A stretch of DNA of 64,000 nucleotides from Paraburkholderia domus (GTDB lineage Bacteria; Pseudomonadota; Gammaproteobacteria; Burkholderiales; Burkholderiaceae), in assembly GCF_905220705.1 (NCBI RefSeq), contig NZ_CAJNAT010000001.1, positions 992,001 through 1,056,000 of the forward strand, given 5' to 3'. Positions 53,011-62,382 of this stretch are shown here, piece after piece. Each line of letters opens with the position of its first letter. Position 1 is the stretch's first letter. A program made the position numbers and the translations under genes. The notes below the pieces were generated by a model. The model worked only from the letters and a program-made list of their open reading frames with translations. It was not told the DNA's origin and made no database searches.

Positions 53011-55365
53011 TCAGTAATCGGCTCGCTCGCGGTCGATCCGCATCCCGCCGTCGTGACGGTGATGCCCTTCTTCACTCGGTCGCTCGCGCGCAATACGCAT
53101 CACGTCCGGATTCGTACGCACGCGGCGCATGACGTTGGCGAGATGGACGCGATCGCTCACCTGGATCACGAAGCGCAGCACCGTGGATTCCTGCGACAGG
53201 TCCTCGTCCATCGCGATGTGGACGATGTTCGCATCCGCCGACGTGATGTCGGCAGCCACGCGGGCGAATACGCCCTTGGTGTTCTTGACCAGCACCTTCA
53301 CCGCGACGTCGAACAGACGCCCCGGCTGCGGCGCCCACGCCACGTCGATCCAGCGGCCCGGATCGCGCTTGTGGATACGCTGCGCGACGCGGCAATCCGT
53401 GGTGTGAATGGCCATGCCGAGGCCGATACCGATGTAGCCCATGATGTCGTCGCCCGGAATCGGACGGCAGCACGCAGACAACTGCACCGACATGCCTTCG
53501 GTGCCCGTGATGACGACCGGCGGCGCATGCGGCGCCGTGCCGTCGCGCGAACCGTCGTCGTCGGCATCGCGGCCGCTCATCAGCACTTCGATACGCTTGG
53601 CCATGACCGCTGCGACGCGCCGGCCGAGACCGATATCCGCGAAGATTTCCTGGCGGTTCTTGTTACCCGTCCACTGCACGAGCTTTTCCCAGGCTTCCGG
53701 CGTCACGTCCGACAACGCCAGCCCGTAGCCCTTCAGCGCCTGGTCGACGAGACGCTCGCCGAGCTGTACAGACTCGTTCAAACGCATCGTCTTCAGATAG
53801 TGGCGGATCGCCGAACGTGCCTTGCCGGTGCGCACAAAACCCAGCCACGCCGGATTCGGCTTCGAATACGGCGCCGTGATCACTTCGACAATGTCGCCAC
53901 TCTTCAACTCAGTACGCAGCGGCAGCAGTTCGTTATTGATCTTGACTGCGACGCACTGGTTGCCCAGGTCGCTGTGGATCGAATACGCGAAGTCGAGGGC
54001 CGTGGCGCCGCGCGGCAGTGCCATGATCTTCGACTTTGGCGTAAACACGTAGACCGCATCCGGGAACAGATCGATCTTGACGTGCTCCAGAAATTCGCTT
54101 GAATCGCCTGCTTCGCTCTGAATGTCGAGCAGCGACTTGAGCCACTGGTGCGCGCGTTTTTGCACATCGTTCAGATCCGCGCCGCCATTCTTGTACAGCC
54201 AGTGCGCGGCGACGCCCGCTTCGGCGATCTCGTGCATCTTGCGCGTGCGCACCTGGAACTCGATCGGCGCGCCAAACGGGCCAACCAGCGTGGTGTGCAG
54301 CGACTGATACCCGTTCACCTTCGGGATCGCGATGTAATCCTTGAATTTACCCGGCACCGGCTTGTAGAGCGCATGCAGCGCGCCGATACAGGTGTAGCAC
54401 TCGAGCGCGCTTTCGACCACCACACGGAAGCCGTACACATCGAGCACCTGCGAGAACGACAACTGCTTGTCGCGCATCTTCTTATAGATACTGAAGATGG
54501 TTTTTTCGCGGCCGGTGACTTCGGCGTTGAGCTTCGCGTCAGCAATCGCGCGCTGCACCGACTCCAGAATCTTGCCGACCACTTCGCGCCGGTTGCCACG
54601 CGCGGCCTTGACGGCTTTTTCGAGCGTGGCGTAGCGATGCGGGTTGAAGTTCGCGAAGCTCAGGTCCTGCAGCTCGCGATAGGTATTGTTCAGGCCAAGC
54701 CGGTGCGCGATCGGTGCGTAGATGTCCAGCGTTTCGCGCGCCACACGGCGGCGCTTTTCGTGCGGCACCGCACCCAGCGTGCGCATGTTGTGCAGCCGGT
54801 CGGCGAGCTTGACCAGAATCACGCGGACGTCGCGCGCCATCGCGAGGAGCATCTTGCGGAAGTTTTCCGCCTGCGCCTCTTCGCGATTGCGAAACTCCAT
54901 CTTGTCCAGCTTTGACAACCCGTCGACCAGTTCCGCGACCTTCGCGCCGAATCGCTCGGCGAGTTCGGCCTTAGTCACACCCTGGTCTTCCATCACGTCA
55001 TGCAGCAGCGCCGCCATGATCGACTGGGCGTCGAGATTCCAGCCGGCGCAGATTTCCGCGACAGCGACAGGATGCGTGATGTAGGGCTCGCCGCTCTGGC
55101 GATACTGGCCGAGATGGGCTTCGTCGCTGAAATGGAACGCCGCCTTGATGTCCTTGATCTCTTCCGGCTGCAGATAGCCGGACAAGGCGGACGTCAGCTT
55201 GGCGATCGAAACGACGTCATGCCGGCGCGGTTGCTCCGGCGTGGCGGTCGGCCCGAACAGATGGCGAAACGACTGTTCGAGGACCGCATCGATGTACTTC
55301 CGTGCGGACGAGGGCGAGTCGGCGTCGTGTTCCACTTCCGTGGCGGTGGGCGGGGTAGCACTCAT
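53011..55365 (-). CDS. spoT: Bifunctional (p)ppGpp synthetase/hydrolase SpoT/Rel
   Basis: The 784-residue protein controls the alarmone ppGpp. The N-terminal HD hydrolase domain is intact (HDVMEDQGVT; KLADRLHNMRTLG), followed by the RelA synthetase domain (DVYGFRVVV; KDYIAIPKVNGYQSLHT), a TGS domain (DAVYVFTPKSKIMALPRGATALDFAY, about residues 410-435) and a C-terminal ACT domain. The intact HD motif supports a hydrolase-competent SpoT-type enzyme over RelA. It is followed in order by rpoZ upstream on the same strand. The ATG giving MSATPPTATE was chosen. Confidence 0.95.
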   Translation of the reverse strand: MSATPPTATEVEHDADSPSSARKYIDAVLEQSFRHLFGPTATPEQPRRHDVVSIAKLTSALSGYLQPEEIKDIKAAFHFSDEAHLGQYRQSGEPYITHPVAVAEICAGWNLDAQSIMAALLHDVMEDQGVTKAELAERFGAKVAELVDGLSKLDKMEFRNREEAQAENFRKMLLAMARDVRVILVKLADRLHNMRTLGAVPHEKRRRVARETLDIYAPIAHRLGLNNTYRELQDLSFANFNPHRYATLEKAVKAARGNRREVVGKILESVQRAIADAKLNAEVTGREKTIFSIYKKMRDKQLSFSQVLDVYGFRVVVESALECYTCIGALHALYKPVPGKFKDYIAIPKVNGYQSLHTTLVGPFGAPIEFQVRTRKMHEIAEAGVAAHWLYKNGGADLNDVQKRAHQWLKSLLDIQSEAGDSSEFLEHVKIDLFPDAVYVFTPKSKIMALPRGATALDFAYSIHSDLGNQCVAVKINNELLPLRTELKSGDIVEVITAPYSKPNPAWLGFVRTGKARSAIRHYLKTMRLNESVQLGERLVDQALKGYGLALSDVTPEAWEKLVQWTGNKNRQEIFADIGLGRRVAAVMAKRIEVLMSGRDADDDGSRDGTAPHAPPVVITGTEGMSVQLSACCRPIPGDDIMGYIGIGLGMAIHTTDCRVAQRIHKRDPGRWIDVAWAPQPGRLFDVAVKVLVKNTKGVFARVAADITSADANIVHIAMDEDLSQESTVLRFVIQVSDRVHLANVMRRVRTNPDVMRIARERPSEEGHHRHDGGMRIDRERADY

Positions 55366-55456
55366 TTTCGCCTCCGTAGCGGTTAGGGTTGGACGCCGGT
55401 CAGCACGTTGATGCAATTACAGCAAATGCAGGCAATCGAAAACGGAACAGTGCGCC

Positions 55457-55660
55457 TTAAACCGGCACCTTCTTCAGCATTTCGACGCCAACCTGGCCGG
55501 CTGCGATTTCGCGCAGTGCGACGACGGTGGGCTTGTCGCGGCTTTCGATCTTCGGCGTGTGGCCTTGAGCGAGCTGACGCGCGCGATAGGTCGCGGCAAG
55601 CGCGAGTTCGAAACGGTTCGGAATCTGTTTGAGGCAGTCTTCGACGGTAATGCGGGCCAT
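55457..55660 (-). CDS. rpoZ: RNA polymerase omega subunit
   Basis: The 67-residue protein begins [21 protein letters not shown] and matches RpoZ throughout. Omega assists RNA polymerase assembly and forms part of a ppGpp site. It lies just upstream of spoT and downstream of gmk, the standard order. Confidence 0.96.
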
Positions 55661-55674
55661 GTTGGGTTCCTTCT

Positions 55675-55760
55675 TGCAAGAAAACGCTGGGCCGCCCCAA
55701 GTTTTCTTGTCCCCCTCGGGGGGCCTGGCGCGAAGCGACAGGTCTGGGGGGTGTTAATTG
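55675..55760. repeat. Possible dispersed intergenic repeat between gmk and rpoZ
   Basis: The segment has a pattern of CCGCCCCAAGTTTTC..., a self-complementary CCCCCTCGGGGGG block (55713-55725) and CTGGGGGG. I recall similar blocks between Burkholderia genes. A genome search is needed to prove repetition. Low certainty. Confidence 0.35.
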
Positions 55761-55802
55761 ATGTTGCTTATTCTACCTTATGTGCTCGAACCACCGCCGC
55801 GC

Positions 55803-56483
55803 TCACGCGTGTGGCAGGTGGATTCCGAGCTGCACGAAAAGCTGCGTGTGGCGCGCGTATTGCGAGGCGAAGCGCGAACGCGTCGCGGCCACGAGGCACC
55901 GCAGTTCACCGAGCGCGCGATCGAAGTTGTCGTTGATCACGACGTACTCCGCTTCGGCCGCGTGCGCCATCTCGCTGCCGGCTGCGAGCAGGCGGCGCGT
56001 GATCACGTTCGGTTCGTCCTGGCCGCGCTTTTTCAAACGCTCTTCGAGCGCATCCAGCGACGGCGGCAAGATGAAAATTTCAACCGCGTTGTGAAACTGC
56101 TTCTTCACCTGTTGCGCACCCTGCCAGTCGATTTCGAGCAGCACGTCATGGCCGCTTTTCATCTGCTCTTCGATCCACACACGCGAAGTCGCGTAGTAGT
56201 TGCCGTGCACTTCGGCGCTTTCCAGATATTCGCCAGCCGCGTGACGCGTGAGGAAATCGTCGACCGTCGTGAAGTGATAGTGCTCGCCGTCCTGCTCCTT
56301 CGGACGCGGCGGGCGCGTCGTGTACGAAATCGAAAGGCGGATCGCGTCGTCGCCGGCGAGCAACGCGTTCACGAGCGTCGACTTGCCCGCGCCCGAAGGC
56401 GCGACCACCATGAACAGGTTGCCGGGATAAGCGCCGGCGTAAGGGTTGCGCGGTGCGCTGGTTTCGCGTGTGTGGTCGGTCAT
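55803..56483 (-). CDS. gmk: Guanylate kinase
   Basis: Gmk phosphorylates GMP to GDP. The 226-residue protein has P-loop APSGAGKST (28-36), [18 protein letters not shown] for GMP binding and [11 protein letters not shown]. It has about 20 extra N-terminal residues before the core. It lies between yicC and rpoZ, 18 bases from the yicC stop. Confidence 0.95.
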   Translation of the reverse strand: MTDHTRETSAPRNPYAGAYPGNLFMVVAPSGAGKSTLVNALLAGDDAIRLSISYTTRPPRPKEQDGEHYHFTTVDDFLTRHAAGEYLESAEVHGNYYATSRVWIEEQMKSGHDVLLEIDWQGAQQVKKQFHNAVEIFILPPSLDALEERLKKRGQDEPNVITRRLLAAGSEMAHAAEAEYVVINDNFDRALGELRCLVAATRSRFASQYARHTQLFVQLGIHLPHA

Positions 56484-56501
56484 GTTATCGAGGCTCCTGC
56501 C

Positions 56502-57425
56502 TTACTCCAGATTCTGTACTTGCTCGCGCATCTGTTCGATGAGCAGCTTCAGGGTCATCGACGAATCGGCCAGTTCCTTCGCGGCCGCCTTCGAGCCGAG
56601 CGTGTTCGCTTCGCGATTCAGTTCCTGCATCATGAAGTCGAGCCGCTTGCCGACTTTGCCGCCCTTCTCGATCACGTGACGCGTTTCGTTCAGGTGAGCC
56701 GTGAGGCGCGACAGTTCTTCGGCGATGTCGATGCGGATGCCGTACATCGTCACTTCCTGGCGAATCCGTTCGTTGATTTCTTCGCGCGAGACGCTCGGCG
56801 CCGCCGTATCGGGCGCGGCGATGCCGAGCGCTTCCTGCAGACGTTCGACGATTTTCTGCTGATGCTTGGCGATCAGTTCCGGCACGAGCGGCGTGATCTT
56901 CGTGACGATCGTTTCCATCTCGGTGACGTTGGCGAGCAGCATCGTCGCCAGTTGCGCGCCTTCGCGGCCACGCACGTCGATCAGATCGGTAATCGCCTGC
57001 TTGCCGCACGCAAGCACTGCGTCGCGCAGCACTTCCGGCGCCACGCCGCTTTCGGCCAGCACGCCGGGCCAGCGCAGAATTTCGCCGGTGCGCAGACGCC
57101 CGGCTTCCGGGAACGTCGACAACACCGTGCGTTCGAGCAGCGCCAGTTGGGTCAGTGCGTCGCGGCTGAGCGAGCCGGCGTTAGCCGACTGTTCGCTGCG
57201 CTGCAGGTTGATACGGATGTCGACCTTGCCGCGCGAGAGCTTGTTCATCAGCATTTCGCGCAGCGTCGGTTCGCAGACGCGCACGTCTTCCGGCATGCGG
57301 AAGTTCAGATCGAGAAAGCGCGAGTTCACCGTGCGCAGTTCGACCGATACGCTCACGCCACCCGTGCCTGAGGCCGCGACGAGTTCGCGCGTGGCGCTCG
57401 CATAGCCAGTCATGCTGTAGATCAT
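56502..57425 (-). CDS. YicC family endoribonuclease
   Basis: The 307-residue protein begins [12 protein letters not shown], the hallmark of YicC proteins, and ends [20 protein letters not shown]. Known members bind and cut RNA; in E. coli YicC affects small-RNA stability. Linked to gmk in many proteobacteria. The ATG giving MIYSMTGYA is chosen over a longer frame. Confidence 0.92.
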   Translation of the reverse strand: MIYSMTGYASATRELVAASGTGGVSVSVELRTVNSRFLDLNFRMPEDVRVCEPTLREMLMNKLSRGKVDIRINLQRSEQSANAGSLSRDALTQLALLERTVLSTFPEAGRLRTGEILRWPGVLAESGVAPEVLRDAVLACGKQAITDLIDVRGREGAQLATMLLANVTEMETIVTKITPLVPELIAKHQQKIVERLQEALGIAAPDTAAPSVSREEINERIRQEVTMYGIRIDIAEELSRLTAHLNETRHVIEKGGKVGKRLDFMMQELNREANTLGSKAAAKELADSSMTLKLLIEQMREQVQNLE

Positions 57426-57705
57426 CGTATTTCTCGCGATTGTGGCCATGCGTTTGACGATGGCCGAAGAGTCGAATCGCCCGGCGTGTACGAGACGCGG
57501 GGCGGAGAATGCGCATTATCCCATTTTTACCGGCAAGGCCTCTGCACACCAAGGCAGCACGAGGCTCGCCGCGCATGAAGCGCTACTCCCCGCAGCGCTC
57601 CGGCGCATGCGGGCAGCCGTCCGCCGGACAGGCTGCCCCGCGCCTGGCGCGATCGGCGGTAAAATTGCGCTTTCCCTCCTGCTTTTCTTCCACACCGATC
57701 CCAAC

Positions 57706-58446
57706 ATGACCGACAACACCCAACGCCCCAGCGGCCGCCAGGCCAATCAGCTGCGCGACGTGCGCATCACGCGCCACTACACGAAGCATGCGGAGGGCTC
57801 GGTGCTGGTCGAGTTCGGCGACACCAAGGTCATCTGCACGGCGAGCATCGCCGAGAGCGTGCCGTCGTTCCTGCGCGACCGCGGCCAGGGCTGGCTGACC
57901 GCCGAATACGGCATGCTGCCGCGTGCCACGCATACCCGCAGCGACCGTGAAGCGGCGCGTGGCAAGCAAACCGGCCGCACTCAGGAAATCCAGCGTCTGA
58001 TCGGCCGCGCATTGCGCTCGGTGTTCGATCTCGAGAAGCTCGGCGCGCGCACGCTGCATATCGATTGCGACGTGATCCAGGCCGACGGCGGCACGCGCAC
58101 CGCCAGCATCACCGGTGCGTTCGTGGCCGCGCATGACGCGGTGGCCAAATTGCTGGCTACGGGCCGCATCGAAAGCTCGCCGATCACCGATTACGTCGCA
58201 GCGATTTCAGTCGGCGTGTACGACGGCCTGCCGGTGCTGGATCTCGATTACGACGAAGACTCGCAATGCGACACCGACATGAATGTGGTGATGACGGGCG
58301 CGGGCGGCTTCGTCGAAATTCAGGGCACGGCCGAAGGCGTGCCGTTCTCGCGCGATGAAATGAATTCGCTGCTGGATCTGGCGAGCGACGGCATCAACAC
58401 CCTGATCGCGATGCAGAAAGAAGCGTTGGAGCAAAAGAGTGAGTGA
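57706..58446 (+). CDS. rph: Ribonuclease PH
   Basis: The 246-residue exonuclease trims tRNA 3' ends using phosphate. It shows [24 protein letters not shown] at the start, [17 protein letters not shown] and the [17 protein letters not shown] motif. Length is as expected. Its 3' end overlaps the rdgB start by 8 bases, so they are co-transcribed. Confidence 0.96.
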   Translation: MTDNTQRPSGRQANQLRDVRITRHYTKHAEGSVLVEFGDTKVICTASIAESVPSFLRDRGQGWLTAEYGMLPRATHTRSDREAARGKQTGRTQEIQRLIGRALRSVFDLEKLGARTLHIDCDVIQADGGTRTASITGAFVAAHDAVAKLLATGRIESSPITDYVAAISVGVYDGLPVLDLDYDEDSQCDTDMNVVMTGAGGFVEIQGTAEGVPFSRDEMNSLLDLASDGINTLIAMQKEALEQKSE

Positions 58447-59086
58447 GGTTCGTCAAGACAACGGCGCTGTTGCGTCTGACTCGCCGTTGAAGAAAGTCGT
58501 GCTGGCGTCGAACAACGCGGGCAAGCTGCGCGAGTTCGCGGCGCTGCTCGGCGCGGCCGGCATCGAGTTGATTCCGCAGGGCGCGTTGAACGTGCCGGAA
58601 GCGGAAGAGCCGTATCCGACTTTCGTCGAAAACGCGCTGACCAAGGCGCGTCATGCGGCGAAGCTCACCGGCCTGCCCGCCCTCGCCGACGACTCCGGCC
58701 TGTGCGTGCGAGCGCTGCGAGGTGCGCCAGGCGTTTATTCGGCGCGCTACGCGCAGCTTGCCGGCGGCGAAAAGAGCGATGCGGCGAACAACGCTCAGCT
58801 CGTTTCGGCCTTGCAGGGCGAAACCGATCGTCGCGCGTATTACTACTGCGTGCTGGCGCTTGTGCGTCATGCCGACGATCCCGAACCGCTGATCGCCGAA
58901 GGCCGCTGGCACGGCGAAATGCTGGACTTGCCGCGTGGCGAGCATGGCTTCGGCTACGACCCGTACTTCTTCCTGCCGTCGCTGAATGCAAGCGCTGCGG
59001 AACTCGAACCAGCGGTAAAGAACGCCAGCAGCCATCGCGCGATTGCATTGCGCCACCTGCTTGCGCGTTTGACGGAGGAAGCGTGA
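58439..59086 (+). CDS. rdgB: dITP/XTP pyrophosphatase
   Basis: The 215-residue Ham1/RdgB enzyme removes non-canonical purine triphosphates. Motifs: [13 protein letters not shown] (substrate loop), [17 protein letters not shown] and ADDSGLCV, and GFGYDPYFF with [10 protein letters not shown] at the C-terminus. The start is a GTG with GGAG 6 bases upstream inside rph. Its stop overlaps the hemW GTG by 2 bases. Confidence 0.95.
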   Translation: MSEVRQDNGAVASDSPLKKVVLASNNAGKLREFAALLGAAGIELIPQGALNVPEAEEPYPTFVENALTKARHAAKLTGLPALADDSGLCVRALRGAPGVYSARYAQLAGGEKSDAANNAQLVSALQGETDRRAYYYCVLALVRHADDPEPLIAEGRWHGEMLDLPRGEHGFGYDPYFFLPSLNASAAELEPAVKNASSHRAIALRHLLARLTEEA

Positions 59087-60312
59087 TTCCGATTAAACCG
59101 GCGCCTGCCGAGATCGGCAACGGCGTCATCAAGGCATTTACGTCGCCGGGCAGCATTCGCCTGACGTCGTTGCCACCGTTGGCGTTGTATGTGCACTTTC
59201 CCTGGTGCGTGCGCAAGTGCCCGTACTGCGATTTCAACTCGCATGAATGGAAAGGCGACACGTTCCCGGAGACCGAATATCTCGACGCTTTGCGCGCCGA
59301 TCTCGAATTGGCGCTGCCGCTCGTGTGGGGCCGCCAGGTGCATACGGTGTTCATTGGCGGCGGCACGCCCAGCTTGCTGTCGGCGGCCGGGCTCGACCGG
59401 ATGCTGTCCGACGTGCGCGCGCTGCTGCCGCTCGACGCCGACGCGGAAATCACACTCGAAGCGAACCCGGGTACATTCGAAGCCGCCAAGTTCGCGCAGT
59501 TTCGCGCGAGCGGCGTCAATCGCCTGTCGGTGGGCATTCAGAGTTTCAATGAAGCGCATCTGAAGGCGCTCGGCCGGATTCACGACTCGACGCAAGCGCG
59601 CCATGCGGTCGACGTGGCCGCGACTACCTTCGACAATTTCAATCTCGACCTGATGTTCGCGCTGCCGCAGCAGACGCTCGCGGAATGTCAGGCCGATGTG
59701 GAGACGGCGTTGTCATTCGCGCCGCCGCATTTGTCGCTGTACCACCTCACACTCGAACCGAACACGCTGTTTGCGAAATTCCCGCCTGCCCTGCCCGACG
59801 ACGACGCATCCGCCGACATGCAGGATTGGATTCATGAACGCATGACAGCCGCCGGCTACGGACGCTACGAGGTGTCCGCGTATGCGCAACCGCATCGGCA
59901 AAGCAAGCACAATCTGAACTACTGGCGCTTCGGCGATTATCTCGGCATCGGTGCGGGCGCGCATACCAAGCTGTCGTTTCCGAACCGTGTGCTGCGTCAG
60001 GTGCGTTACAAGCATCCGACCACCTTCATCGAACAGGCGATGGCCGGCACAGCCGTGCAGGAAGAGCATGAGGTCGGGCCGCGCGATTTGCCGTTCGAGT
60101 TCATGTTGAACGCCCTGCGGCTGACGGAAGGGTTTCCAGTGCATCGCTTCATCGAGCGCACGGGGCTGTCGATGACCTCGATCGAACCGGCTTTGCAGGA
60201 GGCCGAACGGCGCAAGCTGATTACGCGCGACCACGAAAAGATCGCACCGACGCCGCTTGGCCAGGCGTTTCTGAATGACCTGCAGGGGCTCTTTCTGAAA
60301 GATCCGCAGTGA
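59083..60312 (+). CDS. hemW: Radical SAM heme chaperone HemW
   Basis: HemW is a heme-binding chaperone related to HemN. The 409-residue protein has the radical SAM cysteines in CVRKCPYCDFN, then GGGTPSLL, and HNLNYWRFGDYLGIGAGAH typical of HemW. HemN-type coproporphyrinogen oxidase activity is less likely. The start is the GTG overlapping the rdgB stop; the frame is open far upstream inside rdgB but that is a shadow. Confidence 0.93.
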   Translation: MIPIKPAPAEIGNGVIKAFTSPGSIRLTSLPPLALYVHFPWCVRKCPYCDFNSHEWKGDTFPETEYLDALRADLELALPLVWGRQVHTVFIGGGTPSLLSAAGLDRMLSDVRALLPLDADAEITLEANPGTFEAAKFAQFRASGVNRLSVGIQSFNEAHLKALGRIHDSTQARHAVDVAATTFDNFNLDLMFALPQQTLAECQADVETALSFAPPHLSLYHLTLEPNTLFAKFPPALPDDDASADMQDWIHERMTAAGYGRYEVSAYAQPHRQSKHNLNYWRFGDYLGIGAGAHTKLSFPNRVLRQVRYKHPTTFIEQAMAGTAVQEEHEVGPRDLPFEFMLNALRLTEGFPVHRFIERTGLSMTSIEPALQEAERRKLITRDHEKIAPTPLGQAFLNDLQGLFLKDPQ

Positions 60313-60367
60313 TTGCTGACCAGCAGAGCGCCGCAACGAGGATTTTTCAGGTTACAATTTAGGGCTT

Positions 60368-60457
60368 GGAGGTGTGGCCGAGCGGTTTAAGGCACCGGTC
60401 TTGAAAACCGGCGAAGGAGTGATCCTTCCGTGAGTTCGAATCTCACCGCCTCCGCCA
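60368..60457 (+). tRNA. tRNA-Ser (TGA)
   Basis: A 90-base cloverleaf with acceptor stem GGAGGTG/CGCCTCC (one G-T pair), discriminator G and encoded CCA. The anticodon TGA is at 60402-60404 between CCGGTCT and AAACCGG. A long variable arm (GAAGGAGTGATCCTTC) is typical of serine tRNAs. TACAAT upstream is a likely -10 box. Confidence 0.97.
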
Positions 60458-60661
60458 GACAATCAATGAATACGGGCCTTTCGGCTCGTATTTCATTTCT
60501 GGCCGCCAATGAATCCGCTAATCGGCGATTGCACAACGCGTCGAACGGGTAAGCAACTGTAAATGAAGCCCGATCAAACCGCGGCTCCGTAATTTGCTGT
60601 CACAAGGCAGGCCGAACGAATGCCGCCCCCAGCTCCTCCAACTTACAAAGAGGGAGGAACC

Positions 60662-60835
60662 ATGGTCAAGTTACTGTTTGCGATAGGTATTGCTTTAGGC
60701 CTGTCCGGATGCATCGTCGCACCGCCGTACGGCTATGCGCCGGCATACGGTTATGCTCCCGGCTACTACGCCGCCCCGAGCGTCAGCGTGGGTGTTGGCG
60801 TCGGCGGTTATTACGGCGGCCACGGGAGATGGTAA
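60662..60835 (+). CDS. Small Gly/Tyr-rich lipoprotein
   Basis: The 57-residue protein has a short signal with lipobox LSGC (Cys17) and a mature part of Tyr/Gly/Ala/Pro repeats (PYGYAPAYGYAPGYY; VGVGVGGYYGG). A GAGGGAGG box lies just upstream of the ATG at 60662. It is probably anchored in a membrane; function is unknown. Homologues of this type are common in Burkholderiaceae. Confidence 0.72.
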   Translation: MVKLLFAIGIALGLSGCIVAPPYGYAPAYGYAPGYYAAPSVSVGVGVGGYYGGHGRW

Positions 60836-60982
60836 TTTCTGGCCAAGCTCGTTCTTGGCCAAGTTCGTATCAGTCAATCTCTCGGCACCGCCCGCATTAA
60901 GGGGAACCCCTCCCTCAACATCTCGCTCCCATGGTCGATATCAAGACTATCTGTGCCGTCAGCACACGCCAGGGAATTGCTC

Positions 60983-61444
60983 ATGAAAGTCCGTACTTTA
61001 GCCGTTGCGCTGATTTCGGTTGCCGCGAGCACGGGCGTATCGTCCGCGTTTGCGGGCACGTCAACGGCGCTGTCCGACGACGATAGCGCAGCCGTGTTCG
61101 GCTCCTCAGCCAGGCTATCGAGTCTGCAAGACGTCGGCGGCAGCGCGAAAGCAGGTGCGTCCGCAGCTACCGTGGGCGCCTACGCGCTACGAGGCGCAAG
61201 CGGCAACATTGGCGTGAACCTCGCAGCCGGTGCGCTGAATGCGCAGGCCAACCAGATCGCCCTCGTCACCACATCGCAAACCGCGATCAGCTCACAACAG
61301 AATCTGCATACCGTCGCGCAGTTGACGGGCAGCACCAACGCAAAACTCGGTGCCGGTTCGCTGGCGGCAGTGAGCGGCAACGTCGGCGTGAATATCGCGT
61401 CCGGAGTGGGCAATGCGCAGTACAACGGGCTCGTGGTTCACTGA
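60983..61444 (+). CDS. Exported repeat protein, adhesin or functional-amyloid-like
   Basis: The 153-residue protein has a signal peptide of about 24 residues (cleavage near SSAFAG). It contains two similar units, ASGNIGVNLAAGALNAQANQI and VSGNVGVNIASGVGNAQYNGL, separated by about 50 residues, with SGN-x-GVN-x-A-x-G-x-x-NAQ-x-N. This Asn/Gln/Gly pattern recalls Fap-type amyloid and beta-helix adhesins. Surface role is inference. The start giving MKVRTLAVA is preceded by a weak AGGGA box. Confidence 0.6.
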   Translation: MKVRTLAVALISVAASTGVSSAFAGTSTALSDDDSAAVFGSSARLSSLQDVGGSAKAGASAATVGAYALRGASGNIGVNLAAGALNAQANQIALVTTSQTAISSQQNLHTVAQLTGSTNAKLGAGSLAAVSGNVGVNIASGVGNAQYNGLVVH

Positions 61445-61473
61445 GCCCGCAACGCCTCGATACCGGCAACCCC

Positions 61474-61878
61474 TTAAACCAGCGCGGTCGCCTCGACCTC
61501 GACCTTCAAGCCGTAGTGCAGATGGGGAACCGGCACGACAGCACGCGCCGGCCGAGCTTCGCCCGCCCAACGCGCGTAGATATGATTGAAGCTCGCCCAA
61601 TGTTCGACATCGGCTATATAGACTCGCACCTGCACCAGTTGCGCAATGCTGCTGCCAGCGCCTTCAAGCGCCGCCTGCACATTGGCCAACACCTGTTCGG
61701 CCTGCACCTCGAACGAGGCCTCAGCGAGCTTCTCGCCCTGTGCGTTGATCGGCAACTGTCCCGAGACGAAAACAAAACCATTGGCGATCGCGACATGGCT
61801 GTAGTGGCCACCCGGCTTTGCCAGCGCAGCGGGATTGTCGGTGTGCGGCAAATGCGGGTCGTGCTGGCTAACAGCCAT
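61474..61878 (-). CDS. RidA family protein
   Basis: RidA proteins deaminate reactive enamine/imine intermediates. The 134-residue protein has SGQLPINAQGEKLAEASF, QAEQVLANVQAALEGAGSS and the C-terminal ARPARAVVPVPHLHYGLKVEVEA, in which the Arg is the conserved substrate residue. The MAVSQHDP start was chosen over an upstream ATG/TTG extension. Confidence 0.9.
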   Translation of the reverse strand: MAVSQHDPHLPHTDNPAALAKPGGHYSHVAIANGFVFVSGQLPINAQGEKLAEASFEVQAEQVLANVQAALEGAGSSIAQLVQVRVYIADVEHWASFNHIYARWAGEARPARAVVPVPHLHYGLKVEVEATALV

Positions 61879-61964
61879 GAATGCAACTCCAAAGGGGGAT
61901 GGCGCCTGCACGGCGCATGGCTACGCGCGGAACACTGCATGGCACTCGCCGCGCGTGTCACACG

Positions 61965-62192
61965 CTAAGCAGGCACGTCCAGCTTCTCACGCGCATCGGC
62001 GCAGCGACGATTCAGGTCGCGATGCATCAACTGGCTGTCGAGCAGCGCCGATACATCAGACAAACCGTAATCAAAGCGCAAGACGTATTCGATGTCTGTG
62101 TAATCGTGATAGGCGCCGCTGTCTGCCAGCTTCTGCGCTTCAGCGAAGGCAGCATGTTGCCGCTCGCCGTTCATCAAATCTCTGATCGCCAT
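61965..62192 (-). CDS. Small hypothetical protein
   Basis: The 75-residue protein reads MAIRDLMNGERQHAAF, then YHDYTDIEYVLRFDYGLSDVSALLDSQLMHRDL. It is helical, acidic and unlike any family I can name. GGAG lies nine bases before the ATG. The longer frame to 62225 adds hydrophobic residues that are probably leader. Confidence 0.55.
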   Translation of the reverse strand: MAIRDLMNGERQHAAFAEAQKLADSGAYHDYTDIEYVLRFDYGLSDVSALLDSQLMHRDLNRRCADAREKLDVPA

Positions 62193-62382
62193 GATTGCCG
62201 CTCCGAGGAACAGTGACGCCATCATAGCAATGCCAATTGAAACGCACGGTCGCGCGCGCGCAACACCTGGTGTTTTCCGTAGGCGCTTTGGTTAGCGCGG
62301 GACGGACAAGCAAGCGTACCGCGCGTTTCGGGTATGGAACCATGATCCGCGTTCCGCGAAGAATGCCTGCCCCACGATGCCG

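Noticed and set aside
55675..55760. Possible riboswitch or attenuator before rpoZ
   Set aside because: The CCCCCTCGGGGGG block is more simply a dispersed intergenic repeat; no ligand-binding core could be recognised.
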